A stretch of 64,000 nt of DNA from Sparassis latifolia (GCA_018466975.1 CM031562.1:4340001-4404000); one strand, 5' to 3'. Shown: positions 22,805-34,750, numbered from the stretch's first letter. The notes: generated by a model not told the origin, from the letters alone. Numbers and translations: made by a program.

Positions 22805-25800
22805 ATGAATTCATATCCTCCTGAGCTACTTGTGCAGCTAGCTCCAGTTATGTTTGTCTCAGGACTAGACCATCCAGAGAAGACGCAAGATCCATTTGCC
22901 ATACTATCTGGCCGGTTACGTGACGCGCTCAATTCCCAGCGCAAGGGAGTTGTCTGGCACGCTGAGAAAACGAAAACGTTCCAAGTCATTTTGGTCGATA
23001 AGGTGCGCTCTGGGTGATCCTGCAAACCTGTATCTGGTTAACGACCGGAGTGGCAATTTCCAGGACGTTCGCTTCCCTCCTCGGAAACTGCTACCACCAG
23101 AAGACCCTCAGTATAACGCGTCTCATTCGCCATTATCTCCGTTGACACCAACTTCTCCGCTATACCCCGACGGCCTCATTGCACCAATCTGGATCCGCAA
23201 GCACACTACTCTTGTGCCGTCTGTCTTCGTAGTGTTCACCCGTATATTCGAATACGTGCAACCTATTCCCAGTGCCATTTCGGATGCAGTGGATGCAGCC
23301 CGAGATAGAGAGACTGAAGAGCGCCGCAGGGATGCGGAGTTAGCTACTGAGATCGCACAGCGGAAGAGGAGCACGAATGACAGAGGTATCAAACTGACGG
23401 TGGTGCTCATGGCAAGCAGGCGGATGTTGGGTATGTCTCGTCAATCTCTGGTAGGTTTGAATAATAATGTGAGCGAAATACAGACGACCCATCGTTGGAT
23501 GCTCGCCTAACGTACATTCGACGACAAAGCGGGTTGGATCCGCGTGCAGCATTGTTTGTCCTCAGTCCAGTTACTTCGTCTGAGATTGGTGATTTTGTGC
23601 GGAGGTAAGGTCGTGTTATGAATTATCCCTTTTCTTAGGTGAATAATTATTCGAAGTTTGCAAGAGGCACTTTATGAGCCTGCACTGGAGTATTATACCA
23701 ATCATTCGAAACGCGTGCGCCGCAAACGCAACCGACACTCTCAAATTACCGCTTCCTACGCTGTGCCGCACTCACCCATCGGTGCAGCTAATGCTGCGCG
23801 ACCATTACGCTCCGAGGGTTGGACGGTACGATACGAGTACAAGATGGCTTGTTTCGCAGAGTTCCGTGGAGAGTATGAGGTCGCTTTGAAGTACGCTGCT
23901 CGCTTTTTTCTTTTCGGCTTTGTAGTTCATTATTGTCCCGTAAGACATTATCAAGATGCGTACTCCTCCCTCTTAATTATGTTCGGCTCGACTGCCATCC
24001 TGCCACCTCGGACAAAACGGTGGGCAGAAGCGAAAGTACTGGCCGATTGCATCAGCTTAAAAGTCTGTATCTAGCAAATGAGGGAACGATGGCTACTGAC
24101 CGTTCTTGGCAGATCTGCAAACTCTACTTGTATAACAACGAGCACGGTTTAGCTCTTTCACATCACAACAATCATATGAGAAGATTTGCGGACTTCTCGC
24201 GAGGTTGGGGCATCGGTGACGAGACCTTCGAGTTCTGGAGCTGGTTAGCCAGGCAGTGAGTTCAATGAAGGCTTCATTCTATCGTCTTCGCTTACTGCGT
24301 TAAGCAGACACCGGGTCTTTGCAGAATTACTTGAGCAAGGCACGCGTTCGACACTCAAGCTCCCGACTCAGTGGTCTTCTTCTGTCGCAGCAGTACCAAC
24401 GACGCAAGTTCTTGATGGTATTCAGCGCAACCTCATAGACGTGGATCCTTTGCGAGCTATGGGTCTGAATCCCTATGAAGCGTTACAACATCCGGGTTTC
24501 TATTACTATATGGCTGCGCGGTGCACGGAGAGGAGAAGGCAGCGCTTCCTGAGCGCTCTTGAAGCGGAGGTGGGTACTTCCGATCTTAATCACTGAGGTG
24601 TTACCCTGAGCATGCCAAGTCGTCAACATCTACCCCAGGTTATACCAACGAAAAAAAGGTCGACCATCTAGCACTCATACTTGAGGTCCGTCCCTTTCTG
24701 CGAGTAACTCTTGTTTTCCTGAGTTGTGACGACCGTATCTTAGCTATACACGCGATCGTACGAGCTATTCAAGAAGTATAATACGTCTAATGGCCAGAAT
24801 CAAGGCCGCTTGACACTTTGGATAGCGTGTCTCATTGCGCAAACGTACCACCAGTCAGGAAAGTTCGACATGGCGGTCCGGTACGTCGCGGAGACCCAAC
24901 TTCTCAGCTCGTCTCACATTGATCTCTTTCAGTTTCTTCGAACGGATAGCAAAGACTTACCGTCGTGAAAAGTGGGAATCTTTGTTGCAACCGCTGTTAT
25001 CGACATGGTATGCTTGTGCGCAACAAATGGGTGACGTGGAGTTGAGTATTCGACTGCTCTTTGAGATGTTGGGTCACGGTTTGTTTGTCGAACCCTCTTC
25101 ATTGCTTGGAGTACTTACCAAATATGTCAGGCATGAATATTCATCAGGATGATGCTGACGCGATTCAGGAAGACTTACTGGCGGTCCTAAAGGTGCGCTC
25201 GGTGGCTGATGCTGGTGTCATGGTGCTAACTTCACGGTCAGAGTTCAGTACCATCTTCACCTGATGAGGTCTTCGTGATCGACTTGTCGGACTCGGAGCC
25301 GCTATGTAGGTGATTCTCGCTCATTCCACCACACAATTTCAAACTTGTCTGAAATCGTCGTAGTAAATTCTTCCATGGTGTTCTGGAAACACGACGTAAA
25401 TGTCGGAGAGGCTGCAGCGTTCCAATTGTCGCTTAGTTCGCGGCCAGGCGTTCCTATGTCATCTCTGCCTTGGACATCACTAAAGATCCATTTCTCTTCT
25501 CACATTCCGCCGATCACTGTCCGCCACTCTCGCGCTGGCCAAGGAGAGAAAGTGCCACCTACATGCGAGGTCGCGCTAGGGCATATCATCGCGACTGAGA
25601 GCAAGATTGACGGCAAGGAGGTCGACGGTGTTCTGCAGTGGGGTCCTGGGACGACGACCATTTTCGCCGGCAGTGTATCCTCTGATGTACCGACAAATGT
25701 AAAGGTGAGAAGCAACATCTATCTCTGCGTAGACTTAGCGCCTTACCTGTACACAGATTTCCAAACTCGCATTAACGATGAAGGAGGGGGCATGGTCTAT

Positions 25801-27551
25801 CGAGGTCCCTTTGCATCTCGTCGATCCCTCCCTCGTGGACTTGTCGCCGTCTCGCTGGCTGACATCACTGGATCCTGTGCAATTCATTCCTATCAGAAGA
25901 GATCACTGCTCTACTGTTACGTACGCTCCCAATTCTCTCCCACTTGTCTTCGATGAATAACTTTCGCGTCTCAGTATTCACCATCGACGCCACGCGGTGC
26001 ATGTAACTCTATCGCATTGCGCGCCAGCCTACATTGGAGAAGATTTCCCGATCGTGTTGGACGTAACCAATGCAGATGGGAAGGAACTAGATGTTGTCGT
26101 GGACGTTCTCCTGCAGCCCACTGACATCGACGAAGTGGATGAACGTTGGTACCATACTTGAAGGCCGTCGTACAGATTCGCTGACGATCCCATCAGTGAA
26201 CTTCATCAGCCTCGGCGACGAACGATCCACGAGTCTGATTAAGGGTGTCTCATTCGGTGTTCTGGCACCAGGTGTCAGCGCTGTGAAGACATTGTATCTC
26301 GGGTGCAGGGGCGTTGCCGCGGACAGGATCATCGATATCTCTGTACAGTCTCGTACTCCTTCGATGGCCACGCCCTCAGAGCCCGCGTCGCCGGACGTTG
26401 CCTCTACCACAGTACCCGCGGATAGAGGGGAAGTGCTGCATACCCTGATTGTCCCTGCTTTGGACCCCATCAAGGTAGAACACCGGATCGTGTACAGGCG
26501 ATCCCTGCAAGCGCAACCTGGCCTGGCAGACCTGCAGACATACGAAGAAGACTTCTGGGACGACAGAGATGGCGGCGAAGCCGTTGTGACGACCGTCATG
26601 ACTTGTCTAGCTCCGTCAGGCATCGTGGTTGAAGACGTCAGTCTGAACAAAGAGGTACAGAGACCGCGGATGCTGCGTTTTCAATATGTCTCACCACCGT
26701 ATACAGGATGGTCCATCCGCAAAGATCGTGGCTAGCTCGATCGAGGAAGGGAAAGATGACCGTCTCGATGGTATATCTCTCATAACGTGGAAGGGGCCGG
26801 CTTCTGACTTTGTGACAGAATGGCTTCCAGGAGATGAGCTTTGTGAACGATGCTGCATCAGTTTGGCCCCGGATGAGCGATACTCCGAAGAGGAGGCAAT
26901 TGCTGGACCTGGGACATACCAAGTTTCTTGGAAGAGGTATTGTGCAACCCCTGTAATACGGTAGTGCATACTCATGCCTTCACTAGGATCATGCCTGATG
27001 GATTATACGGCACTATGGCAGTCACCCGATTTCACCTCCCTTCCTTGCGGCCACCCATGGACGGGCTTATAGCACTGTTGGAAGCGCCATCGACTGCGAA
27101 GCTGCACAACCCAATTTCGCTGCACCTGACTGTTCGAAACCGCCATCCGACGCACGGCGCAAACGTAATTGTACAACTGGAGCCCGATAACGCTGACGGA
27201 TTTGTTGCAGCCGGCCTTAGAAGCGGACGAATACCTATTCTGCTGCCTGGAGGCGAAGAAAGGCTTATGTGGAAGTTGATACCCATCGAGTGCGGGTATG
27301 TCAAGCTCCCTCGGATTAAGGTGACAGATCGGAGGAAAGCGGTGGGCGTCCAGGCGGTCGCAGGGCAGGATGCTGAGGTGGAGACGGAGGGAGAGCAGGT
27401 TCAGATCGTCGACGTTCGCTGGGATGGGAGAGTGGCTGGTGAAGCCGGGGATGCGCAACAAGCAGGCTCGAGTACTCCAGAGGGTGTGCAGCAGGACCCT
27501 TCGGAAGTGGTGCACCCGCCTGGTCAACCTGTAGTTCTTGTACTGCCGTGA
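22805..27551 (+). CDS. TRAPPC11: TRAPPC11 homolog (trafficking protein particle complex subunit 11)
   Basis: Large TRAPP III subunit for ER-Golgi transport and autophagy. The start MNSYPPELLVQLAPVMFVSG leads into the TRAPPC11 N-terminal region, spliced at about 23002 to DVRFPPRKLLPPEDPQYNAS. The foie-gras domain follows: AARPLRSEGWTVRYEYKMAC, FAEFRGEYEVALKHYQDAYS, KICKLYLYNNEHGLALSHHN, FWSWLARQHRVFAELLEQ and EALQHPGFYYYMAARCTERR. Later exons hold a TPR-like stretch (FDMAVR...FFERIAKTYRREKWESLL) and the C-terminal beta-sandwich 'gryzun' region (NPISLHLTVRNRHPTHGANV, RLMWKLIPIECGYVKLPRIK). About 15-20 short exons; I found no clear defect but did not resolve every junction. The same strand continues with HUB1. 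Confidence 0.8.
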
Positions 27552-27748
27552 TAGAATATATTATTTCTTTTCACTAAATTAGCGCTTTCAGATTCGGGGA
27601 TCATGTAAAGCAGATAAGATCCAGATTACAACGGATCAAGGTTATCTACATAATCGCTTCCGACTCCGAGTCAAAGCTGCTCTCTCCTCTTGCCTCTGGC
27701 TGCGCGCCGTGAAAGACCTCGTTTCGACATCCACCAAGCCTGCTGACC

Positions 27749-28183
27749 ATGGCGCTGATTGAGGTTAGTTTTCCTGTTCTCTCTCTTGTTCGGATCCTTG
27801 CTGATCCACAAGCACCATCTCTCCACGTACTTTCGTGCAACTCACTGATACCGTCGTGCTGAACAGGTTATTGCCAACGATCGTCTAGGGCGCAAAGGTA
27901 CATAGACCCTCTTTCTTTCAATCATACGCTAATTAGGGCCACCCGCACAGTGCGCGTGAAGTGCAGCCCGGACGACACCGTCGGCGACCTGAAGAAGCTA
28001 ATTGCGGCGCAGACGGGCACGGACTGGACGAAAATCCAGCTCAAGAAATGGTGGGCCCCTACCACGACCGATTTCCACGCGCGTGAACACTGATGCGCGG
28101 GCCACAGGTATACGATATACAAGGACCACATCACGCTCGCGGACTACGAGATCCATGACGGCATGAGCCTCGAGATGTACTAG
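27749..28183 (+). CDS. HUB1: HUB1/UBL5 ubiquitin-like splicing modifier
   Basis: Non-conjugated ubiquitin-like protein that binds spliceosomal Snu66 and tunes splice-site use. Four exons, 27749-27763 (15 nt), 27867-27897, 27951-28050 and 28108-28183, give a 73-residue product, the standard family length. Sequence blocks: [59 protein letters not shown] and [11 protein letters not shown]. The C-terminus lacks Gly-Gly and ends in a Tyr, as expected. All junctions are GT-AG and frame is exact. The first exon carries only five codons. Confidence 0.96.
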
Positions 28184-28473
28184 TCTGCACTCTCCTCAGC
28201 GACCGTCGCCTGCTCACACGACGACGCCCTCTTCGAATTCCTGTTGTCCGTCTAACCGTTATGTTGTCAAAGTGAGATATGCGTGTACGAGTATCGGACA
28301 GTTGTGCAGTTCCTACATAGCAATCTATTGGCATTCCCTGAATCTCTGTGTGGACAGATCCTCGCCACCGGTCGAGTTCTGCCCACGTCGACAAGCCAGT
28401 GCACTCCGTGACATTCGTACGGCGTCTGTTATCACGCCGATATGATCCTCGACGTCCAGTTTTCCTGCTAGGA

Positions 28474-29248
28474 TCAGCCTTTCCACAGCCGACACCCCGC
28501 CTTATCCAACGCCTTCCTGACGGTGGACTCTCTCCGATTCGGCGCGAGCGCGAGACACGTCGGGACGTCTTCAGGTTGCTCGACCCACAGATGGTGCGGC
28601 ACTGGTGGCGTGCAGGACGCGAGGAGCGTGTGCAGGCGCTCGATGCTGCTCCTGTCCGCTGTCTGGAAGTGAGCAGAGCAAGGTAACACGTCAGACGAGG
28701 CTATTTGGGGGGGACAGTACGCGGCACCTGGAGGACGACCTGGGAAGGGTCAAAGGAGATGGATTATACCGTAGAGAAAGGGTGGACGGACCTTCCGCAT
28801 GTGTGTGAGATTGTCGAGGTATGCTTGGGTCTCCGGTCTGTCCTTCGTTTCGTGCAGCACCTGTGCCGTGGACCTTAGTTGCATGTGTATCGAGTAAGGC
28901 GCGAAGATGCGCACCGCAGCTGTAGCGTGTGCAGCCTGCGCCATCAGTGGCCCGACGCCCCAGCCCTCAGACTTGATCCACCACCGCCATCGAAGAGATT
29001 TAGCACAGTAGGGCGCGCAGCAGCCAGAAAGAAAGATCAAGACACGCATCGCAGTTGAATCGGAGCAGACGGTCAGTCGAGGGCGGGGATCAGTGGCAGC
29101 ACATTCCTAACCAGATGGAGAGACGGACATCGAGCAAGTCTCGGCGGACAACGATTTGCATGACGAGCGGCGGTAGCTGAGCTTCAGTATTAGGATTGTC
29201 TTGTTCCGATGGCGCTGCAGTGCTCGAGCCAGTGTCGGAGGTCGCCAT
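28474..29248 (-). CDS. PTRHD1: PTRHD1-like peptidyl-tRNA hydrolase domain protein
   Basis: Small Pth2-fold protein; the PTRHD1 branch has uncertain peptidyl-tRNA hydrolase activity. Five exons: 29248-29129, 28971-28915, 28860-28792, 28739-28728 (12 nt, VVLQ) and 28662-28474, giving 148 residues. Signature blocks: VMQIVVRRDLLD, EGWGVGPLMAQAAHATAAVL (the family's Gln-x-x-His-Ala), QAYLDNLTHMRKVVLQ, PHHLWVEQPEDVPTCLALAP and a short basic C-terminus. The W-x-E-Q-P-E motif separates PTRHD1 from classical Pth2. An in-frame ATG 44 codons upstream (29380) would add an Arg/Ser/Thr-rich, acid-free leader resembling a mitochondrial presequence. I chose 29248 as the conserved start, but both could be used. 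Convergent with HUB1. Confidence 0.87.
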
Positions 29249-29571
29249 GGACGTGTGCGTGTGGTGTGCGGAAGAGTATGCGGAAGAGTAAATGGTGGGG
29301 GGCTTTCTCGCAGTAAAACTGGTTCGGACAATCGTTCTTCTTGAAGTCGAAGTGAAGGAAGCTGAGAGACCCAGGATCATGAACTTCACTGTACGTGCGA
29401 ATGCGCAGAGTGCTCGTGCACCACAGCTGGCGTAAGTTACAGAGGGCAGGCGGAGATGGCGTGAAGTCGAAGCGACAGGGCGCTCATTCGAGGACGATGG
29501 TTCAAAACTACAAGTACAACACTCTCGTAATACAGTCTTCCATGAATCGTACAACTTCAAGCTTCAAGGCT

Positions 29572-30514
29572 TCACGGGAGACCCCTCCCACTCCTGATAG
29601 CCTTCGCGACCTCGCTCTGCGCCTCGTCGCGCAGGTACCGAGCGTATATCTCCTCGTAATGTTCCTTGTCCTGCACATCATGTCATCATCGGCACACTCC
29701 AAGACATCCGAGCATGGTGAAGACTCACGCTCTGTGTCTTCAGCACAGACTCGCGCTTCTCGAGACTCTCAGCATACTCCTTCCACCTGGCGCCGACCGC
29801 CTCCCTCGTATAGCCGCGATGCTCCTGCACGATGTAGTCGCGCACGACCCACGGTGCGAGAGCGACGTCGATCAGGCTGAACTGCTCTCCAAGGAAATAC
29901 GGGCCCTTGACCTTCTCTGCGAGAGTCCGCAGGGCCCTGTTGAATTCTTCGAGCCCAGCCTTCTGTTTCTCCGCGTCCTGGGCCTGAATGACGCGGTGAA
30001 AAGCTGGGACGATGCTCTTCGAGATGAAGTCGACCCAGAGGCGCACGAATGCGCGTTCGAAAGGGTCTGAGGGGAGGAGGTGCGGCGTGTAGGAGGGGTA
30101 TGCGTCCTCGAGGAATTCGCAGATGATGAGCGACTCGTAGAGGGCTTTTCCCTTGTACTCGACCGCGGGAACAAGGCCCTTCGGGTTGATCTCTGCGTTC
30201 GTGGCCAGTGGATGAGTAAATCAGTGGTTGCATGCATCGTGACCGTGTGCACTTACCGAGGAAGCGCTTTTCCTTCTTGTACGGGTTTACCTCCTTGTAT
30301 TGATACGGGATACCCTTCTCCTCGAGCGCAATCCAAGACCTCTGCACGAAGGGGCAAAACTATAGTAACGGTCAGATGCATGTGATGAAAAATCGGATTA
30401 GGTGCACACCCATCCGGCATAGAAGACGAGATCCTGGGGCTGCTGATGCAGCTCAACTGTCTTGGCGGCGAAGCCAGTTGCGTGGGGGAATATCTTCTCA
30501 TCTGGGATGCTCAT
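29572..30514 (-). CDS. Omega-type glutathione S-transferase, copy 1
   Basis: Cytosolic glutathione-dependent transferase/thioltransferase of the GSTO-like group. It starts MSIPDEKIFPHATGFAAKTV, is spliced after QPQDLVFYAGW to FCPFVQRSWIALEEKG (Cys-Pro active-site motif of omega enzymes), then NPYKKEKRFL, INPKGLVPAVEYKGKALYES and LIICEFLEDAYP, which completes the thioredoxin fold. The helical domain has VRLWVDFISKSIVPAFHRVI, GPYFLGEQFSLIDVALAPWV and the ending DKEHYEEIYARYLRDEAQ. Four introns. A close paralog, same strand and exon layout, lies at 33559-34485 with the Crinkler-like gene between. No defect seen. Confidence 0.87.
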
Positions 30515-30780
30515 AGTGGTTCGTTGGATTGTCTGCTACGCGGCAATACCGCGGAGAGTGCATGCCATCTTCTGCTGAGTATGACGACATACTAATCAAG
30601 AATACTAATAGCCACGTTGTTCTTGATTTCACCTCGTCCTCACGTAATAGAGTGTATCTGCTAGAGTAATTATTCCTCCCCCGAATATTCAGATCGGCAG
30701 AAAATAGGTCATTACCAAGGCTTTTTTAGGACCCTGGATAATTCCCTTAGACGCCATCTCCGGACAAAAAATCCAAGAAT
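30515..30780. promoter_or_regulatory. Upstream region between GST copy 1 and the Crinkler-like gene
   Basis: Divergent 5' flanks of about 270 bp. The stretch GGATAATTCCCTTAG at about 30733 resembles the first bases of the 600-bp transposon's inverted repeat (GGATAATTCTATTG), but too briefly to call a solo end. No factor site is claimed. Confidence 0.3.
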
Positions 30781-33377
30781 TTGCGGTCGACGCCGTCTTA
30801 CCGGTCACGCGACGTGAAAGTGAAAGTGTGCAATGAAATTACATCGCGGAAGTTGCCGCATCCGGAAGATCGTTGGGTGAGTGGATCCCCTCACCTCCTC
30901 CTGAGCCCTAGCGGTAATCGCCTTGCTCGTGCGGTTATGGTGGTTAAATACCTATCTGATCTCGCCGCCGACGACAAGGATTTTGAGGAAGATGACCTAA
31001 GCTTTCGTATTCTATATCGCGAGTTGTGGAGAAGCCAAGGGGACGGGGAGGGCAAAGTCTTCGTTCGGAAGCGTCGCTCAATTCCAGATTATGAAGATTT
31101 GCGGGATACGATGGAGTCCAACGCTATGGAGGTTGATTCCTCGGGAGGTAGTGTGGAAGGTGATAACAATGAGGCGGCCGCGTCAGCTGTTGGTGACGAT
31201 ATCCCTCACATTGCCATCGACTACACCGTTCTTGACCTGTCGTGGCTGCCCGAGTCTCTCATAACCTCTCAGCCCATGCTACTCGCTCGACAGGAGTATG
31301 TAGATGCAGTGGAGACATTTGAGAAAGACCAGAGGCCTGTGATGTTGATTGGGCAACCCGGTGTTGGTGCGTGGCATACGAATTCAAGTGACAATGTAAC
31401 TGACTTGCGCGACCAGGGAAGACGCTGTTCCTTCTGTACGCTCTGATCAAACGGCTCATCAAGGGTCGATCAACGATTTATTCCGGATAATTCTATTGAG
31501 AAACCCCCAGAAACCCGGAAACCCCAGAAACCCCCTTAAGTTGCTCAGCAACCTGGTTTCTGTGCAAGGGAGACCGTTGACAGCCGGCCGGTTTTGATGG
31601 GGAGCCGCGCTTGCAGTCTCTTTCTGAAAGTGAGTAAAGTGCGGCCTCCCCGTAGCAGAGGCCTCGCTGCGAAATTGTAAGTTGATTCGGGGCTTACCGA
31701 TCACACAGGAGCTTGGTACACTCTATGTACGTGAACAGGACGCGTCGGGCGGGACTGACAAGGCTTACGGCGGGTGCCAATTTTCCCTCTCCCTCTCCCA
31801 TTCTTGCGAAATTTTACTTTAAGAATATGGAGAGTGCATGCAGGCAAGGTCTCTCGATCTCTCGTCAACTGCCATGAGAAGCTGAGGAGTGAGTCTGCCC
31901 TGCCTTCCCGCACAAACGATGATGCCAACATGGCCGCCCCAGGAGGGCGTCCGGCCGGAGTCGAAACTTCCTCCGGAGAGGAAACCCACAAGTTTCCAAA
32001 TTGAGGGGTTTCTCCGAGCAGCCTCAGAAACCCGGGGTTTCTTGGGGTTTCCGGGTTTCTGAGGGTTTCCCAATAGAATTATCCATTTATTCCACCGATC
32101 CAAGGTCATGCTATCTGTTTCGAGAGTCCGGTGCCTACCAATTCACGTCAGAGGACATGACACCCAGAGATTTACGTTCCGCGATGCGCGAAATACACGG
32201 GCGAAATGTACCCGGAGGGGATTTCGGTGCGGTGGATGAAGGATGGATTCTGTTTGAGTTGAATGAATCCCAAGAGTCGCTGACGTGGAACAGCGCGAAG
32301 TTCTTGAGGTGGAAGACCGTCATTTCCTCTTCGCCGAAACTCTCCAGATACAAGGAATGGGTCAAACAAAAAAATGCTATGAAGTATGTCATGAAACCGT
32401 GGTCCTGGTCTGAGATATGTGCTGAAGCGTATGTCAGGCGGTTTTGCAGCTATTACGAAGATTTGATCAAATTCTGTTTTAGGCCACTACAGACCTCCGC
32501 ATCTCGTACTACTAAGGTTCTTTGGGATGCCTATCAACAATTTGGTCCGTCCGCACACATCGTATACAAATCAGACCCTGTGGAGCACCAGAACAATATT
32601 CATTATGCATTACGAAAGTGTCAAGACCCTTCAATGCTATTCCCCCAACATGATGATGCTTGGGATGAATCCAGCAATGTATTGGTGGTCGTGGAGCCGG
32701 CGACCATGGATGGGGTTGTCCACAGAAACATCTTCATTGGAAAGATCGCCACCTCATACATCATGAACATGGTGCATGAAGAGGCGCAACATCTGTTGGG
32801 ATCAGCCATACGGCGAACATACCAACACCTCTTGTCAAATAATATCTGCAGAGAAGTAGCGGGAACCATATTCGAGGATATGGCGCATCACCTCCTCGGC
32901 GGTATTGCATCACGCACTCACTCCCTCAGAACTCTCCCACGGGGTCGTAGTCGTTCCACTACGGAACTAAAGGACCTGACGATGAATTCCCGTATGACCT
33001 TCGAGAATATCGCCCCGATATCCGGCAATGCGAGGCAGCGTACGTACTATCGTCCGCTGCCGGGAAGTTTGCCGGGTATCGATTCTTTCGCATTCGTTGA
33101 CGGGACCCTGGTCCTGTTCCAGTTCACCATCAGTCCAGATCATCCAGTCAAAGTCAAAGGACTCGAAGGCGTTAACGTCCTTTCTGTTGAGCAGCGAGTT
33201 AGACGCAAGTGGATGTTGATTTTCGTTGTTCCTACAGCCGTCGAATCTGACTTTAAACACCAACCATTCCAGCCTTTGTCATACGGAGAAAAGTGGGAAG
33301 GAGAAGTAGACCAATATGTGATGGGATTGACTCCCGAAGAGCTCTTTCCAACTGTGTATGCTTGCCTTTCCTTTTGA
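30781..33377 (+). pseudogene. Crinkler (CRN/RHS-type) P-loop ATPase-nuclease gene split by a transposon
   Basis: Resembles the P-loop NTPase plus restriction-endonuclease-fold proteins of the Crinkler-RHS class. A frame from about 30800 holds IDYTVLDLSWLPESL and RPVMLIGQPGVG, then an intron (31367-31416) and KTLFLLYALIKRLIKG, forming the Walker A loop. The reading continues past the transposon as STDPRSCYLFRESGAYQF, ILFELNESQES, LLSNNICREVAGTIFEDMAH and the nuclease-like end GIDSFAFVDGTLVLFQFTIS followed by PDHPVK. The canonical CRN N-terminal domain and a clear ATG are missing. The 600-bp insertion introduces a TAA after ATTTATTCC, so the protein ends at the ATPase unless the insert is spliced out. 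Recognition is by family pattern, so moderate certainty. Confidence 0.65.
31485..32084. mobile_element. 600-bp non-autonomous TIR transposon inside the Crinkler-like gene
   Basis: Both ends carry GGATAATTCTATTG followed by about 35 bp of AAACCC/CAGAAACCCGG-type sequence in inverted orientation, nearly identical over about 50 bp. A perfect 9-bp direct repeat ATTTATTCC flanks it (31476-31484, 32085-32093). A 9-bp duplication is usual for Mutator-like elements, so MULE-derived is the likeliest class. No transposase frame. Element plus duplication is 609 bp, a multiple of three. Confidence 0.92.
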
Positions 33378-33558
33378 CGCTTGTATTCCATTGACAACAC
33401 TAATATATATATCGATAGCATTGATGCTATTTAGGTTGGCCGCTCCGCAGAAGATTCTCAGCCTGATGAAGTGGAGTCTGCTGCACACAAGAAGGGCGAA
33501 GACAATCAAAATTCCGAAAGTGGTTGTGATACAGTCTTCCATCAGCCTCTGTACGACT

Positions 33559-34485
33559 TCACGGGAGACCACTCCCACTCCTGGTAGCCTTTGCGACCTC
33601 GCATTGCGCCTCGTTGCGAAGGAACCGGTCATATATCTCCTCGTAATGTTCCTTGTCCTGCATGGGACTCTTATCAGCACATTTCAAGACATCCGAGCAT
33701 AATAAGGGCTCACGCTCTGTGTCTTCAATACAGACTCGCGATTCTCGAGGCGCTCCGCGTATTCCTTCCATCCGGCGCCTGCCGCCTCCCTCGTATAGCC
33801 ACGATGCTCCTGCAGGACGTAATCGCGCGCTACCCACGGCGCGAGCGCGACGTCGACCAAGCTGAACTGGTCTCCGAGGAAATACGGGCCCTTCACCTGT
33901 TCCGAGAGCGTACGTAGCACTCTGTTGAACTCATCGAGCCCTGCCTTCTGCTTCTCCGCGTCCTGCGCCTGGATGACGCGGTAGAAAGCGGGGACGACGC
34001 TTTTTGAGATGAAGTCCACCCAGAGGCGCACGAGTGCGCGTTCGAAGGGGTCTGAGGGCAAGAGGGGTGTGTAGGAGGGGTATGCATCTTCGAGGAACTC
34101 GCAGATGATGAGCGACTCGTAGAGGGCCTTTCCCTTGTACTCGACCGCGGGTACAAGGCCCTTCGGATTAATCTCTGCGTTCGTCTGTGAACGAGAGGAT
34201 TTATGTGTCGGGATGTATGCTCACCGAGGAAATGATTTTCCTTCTTGTATGGGTTTACCTCCTTGTACTGATACGGGATGCCCTTCTCCTCAAGTGCAAT
34301 CCATGACCTATGCACAAAGGGGCAAAACTATAGAACATGGTCGGACGATAATGCGATGAAAAGTCAGATTCAATGCACACCCATCCGGCATAGAAAATGA
34401 GGTCCTGGGGCTGCTGATGCTTCTCAACAGTTTGGGCAGCGAGGCCTGTCGCGTACGGGAAGAACCTTTCGTCTGGGATGCTCAT
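33559..34485 (-). CDS. Omega-type glutathione S-transferase, copy 2
   Basis: Close paralog of copy 1 with the same exon plan. It starts MSIPDERFFPYATGLAAQTV; the active-site exon is FCPFVHRSWIALEEKG, then NPYKKENHFL, INPKGLVPAVEYKGKALYES, GPYFLGDQFSLVDVALAPWV and the ending DKEHYEEIYDRFLRNEAQ. The Cys-Pro motif and GSH-contact features seen in copy 1 are kept. Differences are spread through the protein (HRSW for QRSW near the active site, YRVI for HRVI), so the duplication is not recent. It lies immediately downstream of the Crinkler-like gene, on the opposite strand. Likely functional. Confidence 0.87.
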
Positions 34486-34750
34486 CGTGGTTGGGTATCA
34501 CCTTACAAACCTTGAATCAATCACGGCACGTTGTTCTTAGCTTCCCATATCCGGCCCAGCGAGCGCTTGAACATCCACGCCACCTGTAAAGTAAGACCTA
34601 CTCCTGTACTAAGCACACTACATCGGCATTGACTCGGGGATCTCATGCGTTCTAAAGTGGCGAAAATGCGTATCCAAGTTCGGGAGACTTCTGACAGCGC
34701 TTCTTATCTTCGTTTCGCAGCGTTCTGAATTCCGCTTGGCTTGTGCCGTC

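Noticed and set aside
28348..28686. 112-codon plus-strand frame after HUB1
   Set aside because: Antisense to the last PTRHD1 exon, which has clear conserved residues.
29090..29560. 156-codon minus frame as a stand-alone protein
   Set aside because: Its conserved part is PTRHD1 exon 1; the tail after RRDLLD reads into an intron.
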